Program-made: the position numbers and the translations under genes
In this document: piece by piece, positions 1 through 6,890 of the stretch
How positions within the stretch are numbered: the first letter of the stretch is position 1
Layout: each line of letters starts with the position of its first letter
Notes under the pieces: generated by a model
Seen by the model: the letters and a program-made list of their open reading frames with translations, nothing else
Databases searched by the model: none
Told to the model about the DNA's origin: nothing
Origin: Lentisphaeria bacterium
Lineage (GTDB): Bacteria; Verrucomicrobiota; Lentisphaeria; Oligosphaerales; JAFGRS01
Length of the DNA: 17,587 nucleotides
Direction: 5' to 3'
Assembly (NCBI GenBank): GCA_016935045.1
Contig: JAFGRS010000746.1
Coordinates: 1-17,587, forward strand

Positions 1-2
1 AC

Positions 3-920
3 GGTCGCCTGGTTCGATCCAGGGCCGGCAGCGGCGCGATCGCGGTGGTCGGCGACTCGGTGGTCTGGGGGCACTATGTGCGTCCGGCCGAAACCCTGAG
101 CACCTGCCTGGCCGCCTCGAGCGGTGGAACGCCCTTCGCCAATCTCGGCGTGGACGGCATTCACCCGGCCGCGATGGAGGGACTGCTGCGCCATCACGCC
201 AGGGCCCTCTCTGGAGGACGCCTCATCCTGCACTGCAACCTGTTGTGGATGAGTTCGGAAAAACAGGACCTGCAGTCCGCGAAGGAGTTCGCCTTCAACC
301 ACCCGGACCTTGTGCCCCAGTTCAGGCCACGGATCCCGTGCTTCCGGCGTTCGCTGTCGAAACGCCTGGGGACGGTCGTCCACCGCCTCTGTCCCGTGGC
401 CGGGTGGGCGCGGCACCTGCGGATCGCCTACTTCGAGGGCCGGGACCTGCCTGCCTGGACCGTCGATCATCCCTACGCCAATCCACTGGCGCGCCTTGCC
501 CATGGCCCCCCGGAGGCGGACGACATGCCTTCGCCGCCGCCCGTGCGCGAACCGTGGACGCGGCAGGGGTATGCGCCCTACACGCCGAAGTGGGTGGACC
601 TGGAGGGGTCGCTGCAATGGCGCTCCTTCCAGCGCACGGTCGAGTTGCTGCGGCGGCGCGGCAACCGCGTTCTGGTGATCGTGGGCCCGTTCAACGAGCA
701 CATGCTGACCCCCGCCGGGCTGGCCGTCTATCGCGAGCGGCAGGAGACGGTGAGGGCGTGGCTTCGGGAGCGGGGTGTGCCGCACGTCGTGCCCGGTGCC
801 CTGCCCAGTGCGTTCTATGCCGACGCCAGCCATCCGCTGGCGGCCGGTTACGAGGCCCTGGCTCGGTCCCTGGTGGCCGAGCCCGTGTTCGCCGCCTTCT
901 GCGGGGAGGAACGCCGATGA
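3..920 (+). CDS. SGNH/GDSL-family hydrolase, 5' truncated by window edge
   Basis: Likely a serine esterase or acyl-hydrolase of the SGNH fold, possibly acting on acetylated or acylated glycans. The visible frame is open to the left edge. A first beta strand (AIAVVGDSVVWG) with the block I Gly-Asp-Ser nucleophile motif sits at about 39-74, so the true start should lie outside the window; the GTG at 45 is inside that strand and is an unlikely start. The block V Asp-x-x-His pair is present as FYADASHPLAAGY near 814-852, about 260 residues after the serine, which is long for the fold. In between are NLLWMSS and NHPDLVPQF segments, a recurring pattern in this kind of planctomycete hydrolase from memory. 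The stop overlaps the next start (ATGA), so the two are translationally coupled. Substrate unknown; fold assignment fairly sure. Confidence 0.8.
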   Translation, partial: GRLVRSRAGSGAIAVVGDSVVWGHYVRPAETLSTCLAASSGGTPFANLGVDGIHPAAMEGLLRHHARALSGGRLILHCNLLWMSSEKQDLQSAKEFAFNHPDLVPQFRPRIPCFRRSLSKRLGTVVHRLCPVAGWARHLRIAYFEGRDLPAWTVDHPYANPLARLAHGPPEADDMPSPPPVREPWTRQGYAPYTPKWVDLEGSLQWRSFQRTVELLRRRGNRVLVIVGPFNEHMLTPAGLAVYRERQETVRAWLRERGVPHVVPGALPSAFYADASHPLAAGYEALARSLVAEPVFAAFCGEERR

Positions 921-1750
921 AGCCACGGATGGGCATCCCGGCCGCTGTCGGCCTGCTGCTGTGCGCCGTTGCGGCAGCGGCTGCGGAAAGCGGCCGGATC
1001 GTGTTCTGCAGCGACCGCTCCGGAGCCTGGCGCATCTGGTCGATCGCCGCCGACGGTTCGGAGCCGCGCCAACTGACGGACCAGGCCGGGGAAGGCAACG
1101 ACGTGGATCCCGTCTTCAGCCCCGACGGCGAGCGCGTCCTCTTCAGTTCGAGCCGGGGAGGGACCGCCGGGGTGTGGGTCCTGACGCTCGCGGACTCCCG
1201 GACTCGTCGGCTGTGTGACGGCGACCAGGCCGAGTGGTCTCCGGACGGCACCCGGATTGCCTTCCGGCGCGGCGAGCGTATCGTGGTGCGTGAACTGGCG
1301 ACCGGCGACGAATACCCCCTCACGCCGCCGGACTGGCCGCACTGCTCCGGACCGGCCTGGCGCCCCGACGGGGCGACCATCGCCTTCGCCGCCCGCTGGG
1401 ATGCCGGGAACGGGATCTACACGGTGGCGGCCGCCGGGGGAGAGCCGGTCAAGGTGTACGACCGGCAGGGGGCCTGCGAACCCCACTGGGCGCCCGATGG
1501 CACGCGCATCGTCTATGAAACCGAGACGCATATCCACACGATCCGTCCCGACGGTACCGGGAACCGCCCGGTCACCTACTTCGGCGGCGTGCAGCGCTAT
1601 GCCCGGTTCAGCCCGGATGGCCGCGCCGTGGTCTTCTGTCAGGCCCCCGCCGAGACCGGACCCTGGGAACTCTACACCATCGTGCCGGGGGAGCCGCCGC
1701 GACGGCTGACCGAGGGCTACTCCGACATGCACCCGGACTGGTGGCGCTGA
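917..1750 (+). CDS. Exported TolB-like PD40 beta-propeller protein
   Basis: A 277-residue protein with a signal peptide (MKPRMGIPAAVGLLLCAVAAAAAES) followed almost entirely by PD40/TolB-type repeats. Repeat cores are visible at residues 67-78 (FSPDGERVLFSS), 107-118 (WSPDGTRIAFRR), 148-159 (WRPDGATIAFAA), 191-202 (WAPDGTRIVYET) and 231-242 (FSPDGRAVVFCQ), and the protein ends in HPDWWR. This fits a six-bladed propeller without the N-terminal domain of true TolB. No tol-pal genes lie nearby, so a Tol-Pal role is not supported and I do not call it tolB. Such propellers usually serve as periplasmic binding scaffolds. The ATG at 917 overlaps the hydrolase stop and is preceded by GGGGAGGA with 7-base spacing, which decides the start. 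The longer in-frame opening to 245 is a shadow of the upstream gene. Confidence 0.85.
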   Translation: MKPRMGIPAAVGLLLCAVAAAAAESGRIVFCSDRSGAWRIWSIAADGSEPRQLTDQAGEGNDVDPVFSPDGERVLFSSSRGGTAGVWVLTLADSRTRRLCDGDQAEWSPDGTRIAFRRGERIVVRELATGDEYPLTPPDWPHCSGPAWRPDGATIAFAARWDAGNGIYTVAAAGGEPVKVYDRQGACEPHWAPDGTRIVYETETHIHTIRPDGTGNRPVTYFGGVQRYARFSPDGRAVVFCQAPAETGPWELYTIVPGEPPRRLTEGYSDMHPDWWR

Positions 1751-1765
1751 CCGGGAGGCCCTCGC

Positions 1766-3430
1766 GTGCCCCGACGGGACATCGGCAAAGGAATGGCGGT
1801 GATGGTCAAAGCAACGCTCGTGGCCGTGTTGCTGTCGCTGCTCCCGGGCCTCGGACTGCCGCGCGCCCGAGCCCAGGGGGAGGTCCCCTTCACCCGTCTC
1901 TACGACACCGGCTCACAATCCGGCGGCGACCTCCCTCCCGCGGCCATGACCGCCCGGTCCACCTGGCGCGAAATCCCTGCAGAAGCCGTCGAGACCGCCT
2001 TTCGCGGCGATGCCGTGCTCGCCAATGACCGGCTGGCGGTGCTCCTCAGCCGCGGTGCGCCGGGGGCCGGGGTCTACGTTCGGGGTGCGGACGCGTATCG
2101 GCGTCGGGCGACGCTCGCCTGGAGCCCGTCCCGCGGGGCGGCGGACCGGGGGCGGATCCTGGACTGGGTGGTCACGGAGAACTCGCCGACGGCGGTGGCG
2201 GTGTCCCTTGTGTTCGCGGCCCGGCCGGCGCCGGCGCTGCGCTGCCGTATCACCGTGGCTGAGCCCATCATCGAGATGGGGGCAGCCGCGGGACGGGTGA
2301 CGGCGGCGACGACGGCCCCCTATGTGGTCGTGCCGGATTACTTCGGCGACGATCTGGTATGCGCCCCCGTCGCCGGCGAGGCGATCCCGCTCCCCGCCGA
2401 GAACTTCTGCATCAGCCTGATCGCGGGGGGGAGGGCCTGCATGATGACCGTCTGGGAGCCCGGCGGCAGGGATGTATGCCTGCTGCAGGCGCCGGCGGGG
2501 GCGGACGCCTCCGCCTGTACGGTTGACCTGGCAGGCGACGTTCCCGGGCGTCTGTGGGTGGCGTTCCTCGAAGGCGACGGACTGTGGCTGGAGGCTGACC
2601 GCCCGCCGTCCGCCGCCTGGCAGCCCGCGTTCCCGGCCCGCTGGCGCTGTTCCTGGGTGCGCCGGGGCGCGGTTGCCGACTCGTGGTTCCTGGACGCCGG
2701 CCCCGCCGCCGGCCAGGACGGGGGTGACCACGCCGGTCCCGCCATCGTCTACGCCCTGGACCGGGACCGCGCCACCCCGCTCACCGCGCTGTGTCCAACG
2801 GACGTCATGCGCAACACCCTGGGTGTGGGGCCCTGCCAGTACATCCTCTCGGTCGAGGGTATGGACGCGCGCGCGAACCCGACTCCGGACAGTGTCCTGG
2901 AGTGGGTCGAGAAGCAGTTCGCGCGCGGCAAGGCCGCCACCTCCGCCGACGAGATCGCCGAGCGCCTGGGACACATGGAGAAACACCTGCTCGAGGCGCG
3001 GGCCCGGATCGAGGCGTACGGTTCGTTTGCCGAACGGGTCGCGGCCCTCGCCGCCGGCGCCGCGCCGCAGCCGGGAGCGGAGACCGCGGCCGCGATCGCG
3101 GCGGACATCCGCCGCTTCGTTGCCGACGGGACGGCTCCCCACACCGGGGAGAATGAGGTCGCCCTTCTGGTGCGCCGCCTGAACGACCTCGCCCGCGGGG
3201 ACGAGGGAGACGCCGAAGCCCGCTGTCGCCAGGCGGGCGCCCGGCTGCGCGCCGTAGGGGCGGTCCGGGACGCGGCCCTGGCGAGGTGTCGGATGGGGGT
3301 GCGGCGGCTGCACCTGTGGACGGGGGGGCGTCCCGATGCGGCGGGCGGTCAGGATCCGGCCATGGCGGAGATCCACGCCCTGGCGGCCGCCATGCTGGGG
3401 CGCCGTGACCCGGGTCGCGGCGACGAGTAG
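1766..3430 (+). CDS. Exported protein of unknown family, first of two tandem paralogues
   Basis: I cannot name this 554-residue protein. It has a signal peptide (hydrophobic core about 16-30, likely cleavage after ARA at 34-36), a beta-rich body of about 40-365 and a helical, Ala/Arg-rich C-terminus of about 375-550. It is a clear paralogue of the next gene. Shared blocks are RLYDTG (44-49), FRGDAVLANDRLAV (79-92), LRCRI (158-162), YVVVPDYFGDD (186-196), GRLWVAFLEGDGLWLE (261-276), ARWRCSWVRRGAVADSW (291-307) and LGVGPCQYILSVEG (352-365). No catalytic signature is evident. The GTG start at 1766 has GGAGG seven bases upstream; the ATG at 1802 would give a tidier signal peptide and has AAGGA nine bases upstream, so the start is open. 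It follows the TolB-like gene by 15 bases, suggesting co-transcription. Confidence 0.82.
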   Translation: MPRRDIGKGMAVMVKATLVAVLLSLLPGLGLPRARAQGEVPFTRLYDTGSQSGGDLPPAAMTARSTWREIPAEAVETAFRGDAVLANDRLAVLLSRGAPGAGVYVRGADAYRRRATLAWSPSRGAADRGRILDWVVTENSPTAVAVSLVFAARPAPALRCRITVAEPIIEMGAAAGRVTAATTAPYVVVPDYFGDDLVCAPVAGEAIPLPAENFCISLIAGGRACMMTVWEPGGRDVCLLQAPAGADASACTVDLAGDVPGRLWVAFLEGDGLWLEADRPPSAAWQPAFPARWRCSWVRRGAVADSWFLDAGPAAGQDGGDHAGPAIVYALDRDRATPLTALCPTDVMRNTLGVGPCQYILSVEGMDARANPTPDSVLEWVEKQFARGKAATSADEIAERLGHMEKHLLEARARIEAYGSFAERVAALAAGAAPQPGAETAAAIAADIRRFVADGTAPHTGENEVALLVRRLNDLARGDEGDAEARCRQAGARLRAVGAVRDAALARCRMGVRRLHLWTGGRPDAAGGQDPAMAEIHALAAAMLGRRDPGRGDE

Positions 3431-3449
3431 CAGGTTCGGTACGGCGTCC

Positions 3450-3470
3450 GGGGGCGCTGCCGCCGCCCCC
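3450..3470 (+). terminator. GC hairpin after first paralogue, possible attenuator or terminator
   Basis: Twenty bases after the stop at 3430, GGGGGCG (3450-3456) can pair with CGCCCCC (3464-3470) across a 7-base loop. No T-run follows, so it is not a standard intrinsic terminator. It could stabilise mRNA ends or be chance in GC-rich DNA. Confidence 0.3.
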
Positions 3471-3555
3471 CTCAACGCCCGGCGGGAGCCGGTATCGCGG
3501 CGGGATTCTCTCCGTCGTCACGCGGGGGCGCGGGGGAAGAGAAAGGGTACGAACC

Positions 3556-5880
3556 ATGCAGGCGAAGTGCGGTGTGCCGTGGGTGGTTGCGGGCGTGTGC
3601 CTGGTGCTGTCCGCCCTGCTGCCGGCAGTCCGTGGCGCGGGGCCGCCCCCGGCGAACGCCTTCGGGAATCCGAGCTTCGAGTTCGGGCGGGATGGCTGGG
3701 AAGCGGCCCGGGCGGGCGCCACCGAACGGTCCTGGGAGGTCGACCGGGAAGACGCGGCCGACGGCCAGTACAGCGCCCTGCTCACGATCGGCAAGGTCGA
3801 GAGCTGGGGACTGCAGTTCGGGCAGTCCCTGCCCGCCGGCACGAAGGGACGAACCTACACCTTCGCGGCCTTCGCCAAGGCGGTCCGGGGAACCCCCCGG
3901 GTGCGCCTCGAAATCGAGCGTCGGGCGCAACCCTACGACCGGGCCGCCGCGACCGCCCCCGTCGAACTCGGCCCCGAATGGCGCGAACTGCATGGGACAT
4001 TCGCCGTCGACCGGGACTTCCCCGAGGGCTGGTTTGCCTACCTGAGCTGCGATCAGGCCGACGTGCAGTTCCGGGTCGACATGTTCCGGCTCCAGGAGGG
4101 GCCCTACGTACCCCTCGAGGAGCTTCGCCGGCGGCAGGAGGATGCCGTTGCGGTGCGCCTCTACGACACGGGCCGGCAGGCGCCTGCCCCGCTTCCAGGA
4201 GCCGCGTTGCTGGCCCGGGAGGGCTGGACCCGGGTCCCCGAAGACGCCTTGGACCACGTGTTCCGCGGCGACGCGGCCCTGGTGAATGACCGCATCGCGG
4301 CGGTGTTCCGTCGTGGGGCGGAGGGGGTCGAGATCTACGCCCTGGGTCCGGGCGAGCCGCAGCTGCGGGCCACGGCAGTACCGCTCTTCGGCACGGTCCC
4401 CCCGACGCTGCAGTCGTGGAAGACCATCGAGAACGGCATGGGGGAGGGGACCGTCGAGGCGGCCTTCACGGCGGCCGGCAGGGCCAACCATCTGCGCTGC
4501 CGACTGCTCCTGGGCCAGGCCTTCCTCGAAACCGCCGCCGACGACCCCAAAACACGTCTGCGCGTCGTTGCGCCATCCCGCTTTGTGGTTCTGCCCGACT
4601 TCTTCGCCGACGACATCGTCATCGACGCGCGCGAGCTGCCGGTGTCCGCCGCGGAACTGCCCAGCGACCACTTCCTGCTCCAGATGCTCCCGGACCACGA
4701 GGCGATCGTGATGACGGTCAGCAAGGTGAGTGCGGAGGACATGGTGGTGAACCTGGAAGGGGAGGGGGAGGCGCGCCGGGTGGCGAGCTGTGATACGGCC
4801 TATGGCGAGGAGGGCCGGATCTGGGTGGCCGTCCTGGCTGGCCGCGGCGTCTGGCACGAGTTCGTCGTCAGCCCCGGGCAGGCCGGGCAGACGACCGCCC
4901 TCGATTGGAGCGCGCCGTTCCGCGCCCAATGGCGGCTGGACTGGCGCCGTGACGATGGCCTGGCGGACAGCTGGGAGATGGTCGTGCAGTTGCCCGACGG
5001 CAGCTACACCAAGGACGGGATGTTCGGCAGCGCGGTTTCGCTCCCGGCAAACCGCAAGCGCTGGACCACGGTCCTCGGCAACTTCCCCTACCCATGCTGG
5101 ATCGACACCTCGGGTCGGGGCTACATCCAGCCGCTGCAGAACCGGGCGCTGCGGTTCGAGGGGCCGGCCCTGGTCTACCCGCTCCACCGTTCCCGCGAAA
5201 CGGACCTGACGATGTTCACCGTCGTCGACCTCGTCCGGGCGACCCTGGGCGTCGGGCCCTGCGAGTACGTGCTCGATGTCGAGGGGCAGCAGTCGAGTTA
5301 CCGGGGCCGCGCAACCTGCTCGGTGCGGGACACGCTGAACCCCATCTACGCCGCCCGGCAACAGCAACAGCGTCGGGCCGAAATCGAGAAGGTCCTGCAG
5401 GAATTGGTCGCCTTTGTCCGCCACATCCGGGACCGGATCGAGGGCTACGTGGCCTTCGGGCACGAGACGCTGGCATACCTGGCCCGGCAGAAACAGGAAC
5501 ACCCCGAACTGGCCGCACCCCTCTCGGAACTCGAGACACTGGCCCGGGTCATCGACGCGAAGGTCGCGGCGCGACGGGAGAAGATCTCGACGCCGGAAGA
5601 CGTCCAGGCGACGGCGGACGAATTCCGCAGGACCGTGCTCGATTCCCAGGGCGAGGACGCCCCGGCCCGCTGCCGGAAGTTCACCGAAGCCTGGGTGGTC
5701 GTCGGTGGCAACCAGGACGAACTGGCCGGCGAGTGCCGCTGGGCTGCAAAGGTCCTCCGGCAACGCGCCGGCCTGCTGCTGGCAACGGACCCCCGCCTGG
5801 CCGACATCGCCCGGGAAATCCGCCGGCGCAGCCAGGACATCCTGCGCCATCCCGCCGGGCATGAAGGGGCTCGCCATTGA
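3556..5880 (+). CDS. Exported CBM-like/unknown-domain protein, second tandem paralogue
   Basis: A 774-residue exported protein with three parts. Residues 1-28 are a signal peptide. Residues of about 36-180 resemble a jelly-roll carbohydrate-binding module of the CBM4/9 sort (NPSFEFGRDGWEA opening, SWGLQFGQSL, YTFAAFAKA, WRELHGTFAVDRDF). Residues of about 200-577 repeat the body of the preceding gene: RLYDTG (201-206), FRGDAALVNDRIA (236-248), FVVLPDFFADDIV (343-355), GRIWVAVLAGRGVWHE (420-435), LADSWEM (469-475), LGVGPCEYVLDVEG (564-577). Residues of about 600-765 are charged helices, probably coiled coil. About 35 residues near 480-520 (DGSYTKDGMFGS to CWIDTSG) have no counterpart in the first copy. 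The ATG at 3556 has AAAGGG upstream. Sugar binding is inferred from fold resemblance only; the core function is unknown. Probably in the same transcript as its paralogue despite a 125-base gap. Confidence 0.85.
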   Translation: MQAKCGVPWVVAGVCLVLSALLPAVRGAGPPPANAFGNPSFEFGRDGWEAARAGATERSWEVDREDAADGQYSALLTIGKVESWGLQFGQSLPAGTKGRTYTFAAFAKAVRGTPRVRLEIERRAQPYDRAAATAPVELGPEWRELHGTFAVDRDFPEGWFAYLSCDQADVQFRVDMFRLQEGPYVPLEELRRRQEDAVAVRLYDTGRQAPAPLPGAALLAREGWTRVPEDALDHVFRGDAALVNDRIAAVFRRGAEGVEIYALGPGEPQLRATAVPLFGTVPPTLQSWKTIENGMGEGTVEAAFTAAGRANHLRCRLLLGQAFLETAADDPKTRLRVVAPSRFVVLPDFFADDIVIDARELPVSAAELPSDHFLLQMLPDHEAIVMTVSKVSAEDMVVNLEGEGEARRVASCDTAYGEEGRIWVAVLAGRGVWHEFVVSPGQAGQTTALDWSAPFRAQWRLDWRRDDGLADSWEMVVQLPDGSYTKDGMFGSAVSLPANRKRWTTVLGNFPYPCWIDTSGRGYIQPLQNRALRFEGPALVYPLHRSRETDLTMFTVVDLVRATLGVGPCEYVLDVEGQQSSYRGRATCSVRDTLNPIYAARQQQQRRAEIEKVLQELVAFVRHIRDRIEGYVAFGHETLAYLARQKQEHPELAAPLSELETLARVIDAKVAARREKISTPEDVQATADEFRRTVLDSQGEDAPARCRKFTEAWVVVGGNQDELAGECRWAAKVLRQRAGLLLATDPRLADIAREIRRRSQDILRHPAGHEGARH

Positions 5881-5971
5881 CGCCGCCGACTCGGCGCCGG
5901 ACGTGGCGGCGGTCCCGGCAGGCGGCCGCGTGCATGCGGCAGCCGTGCGGAGAGCACGAGGGCACCGACCG

Positions 5972-6883
5972 ATGCAGAAGCGAGGTCCGCGGGAACGTCC
6001 ATGGGTGATCCGTCGGCAGCGGTTTTCCGCCGCCGTGGCGGCCGCGGTCGCCGGGGTGTTGCTCGGCGCCCTTGCCGGCTGCCGTCGGGAGACCCCGGAA
6101 CGCCCCCGACTGCCGGAGAGCGGACCCGCCCGGGTGCAGCGGATCACGACCCCCGGCGGCATCGAGATGGTGGCCGTCCCGGCCGGCACCTTCGTCATGG
6201 GCGACGGCCGCGGCGATGCGGACGAGAAACCGCCGCACCCCGTCCGCCTCGATGCCTTCTCCATGGACCGGTACGAGATCACCCAGGCAGCCTACGAGGG
6301 GCTGATGAAACAGAACCCCTCGAAGACCCGCGGCCCCGCTCTGCCGGTGGAACAGGTGGACTGGTACCACGCGGTCCTCTACTGCAACACGCGCTCCCTG
6401 ACGGATGGGCTGCGTCCGTGCTACGACCCGCGGACCCTCGCCTGCGACTTCAGCGCTGACGGCTACAGGCTGCCGACCGAGGCCGAGTGGGAGTACGCCT
6501 GCCGGGCGGGCTCGTCCAGCCGGTATTCCTTCGGCGACGATCCGGGACAGCTTCCGCGGCACGGCTGGTTCCGAGGCAACGCGCGGGAATCTCCGCATCC
6601 GCCGGGCGAGTGCGAGGCCAACGCCTGGGGTTTCCACGATCTGCATGGGAACGTCGCCGAATGGTGCCACGACGTCTACGCGGAAGACTGGTATGCGCAC
6701 TCCCCCGAACACAACCCGATCGGTCCCGACGCGGGCGACGAGCGTGTCCTTCGCGGCGGCAGTTGGCGGAGCAGCGCGGACGGCTGCCGCGCCGCGGTTC
6801 GTGGCGGCGAGACGCCGCGCTTCGCCGATGCCTGTTTCGGCTCGGACGCCTACGGCTTCCGCTGCGTTCGGCGAGCCCCGTAG
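5972..6883 (+). CDS. SUMF1/formylglycine-generating-enzyme-fold lipoprotein
   Basis: A 303-residue lipoprotein. Starting at ATG 5972 (GAGGG nine bases upstream) gives a basic N-region, a hydrophobic stretch of 19-34 and the lipobox ALAG|C with lipidated Cys37. The earlier ATG at 5861 lacks a ribosome site and would put 37 extra residues before the signal. Residues 60-300 are a full SUMF1 domain: GGIEMVAVPAGTFVMGD (62-78), PPHPVRLDAFSMDRYEIT (87-104), YRLPTEAEWEYACRAG (165-180), GFHDLHGNVAEWC (220-232), RVLRGGSW (258-265), YGFRCVR (294-300). In true formylglycine-generating enzymes two copper-binding cysteines follow GGS; here the first position is Ser267 and only Cys272 remains, and no sulfatase is in view. 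A binding or structural role is therefore likelier than sulfatase activation. The stop is 7 bases from the convergent next gene. Confidence 0.9.
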   Translation: MQKRGPRERPWVIRRQRFSAAVAAAVAGVLLGALAGCRRETPERPRLPESGPARVQRITTPGGIEMVAVPAGTFVMGDGRGDADEKPPHPVRLDAFSMDRYEITQAAYEGLMKQNPSKTRGPALPVEQVDWYHAVLYCNTRSLTDGLRPCYDPRTLACDFSADGYRLPTEAEWEYACRAGSSSRYSFGDDPGQLPRHGWFRGNARESPHPPGECEANAWGFHDLHGNVAEWCHDVYAEDWYAHSPEHNPIGPDAGDERVLRGGSWRSSADGCRAAVRGGETPRFADACFGSDAYGFRCVRRAP

Positions 6884-6890
6884 CGGCGGT

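Noticed and set aside
7..25. tRNA T-arm-like sequence (GGTTCGATCC flanked by CCTGG/CCAGG-type arms)
   Set aside because: The loop is one base short for a five-pair stem, the following bases do not form an acceptor end, and the stretch reads in frame into the first beta strand of the SGNH hydrolase.
5861..5971. Earlier ATG start for the SUMF1 lipoprotein
   Set aside because: No ribosome site, it overlaps the preceding gene, and it would push the lipoprotein signal 37 residues into the protein.
3472..6282. Very long minus-strand open frame (936 codons)
   Set aside because: It lies opposite the second paralogue and the SUMF1 gene, is rich in Arg/Gly/Pro, and has no domain or ribosome site; it is a by-product of GC-rich third codon positions.
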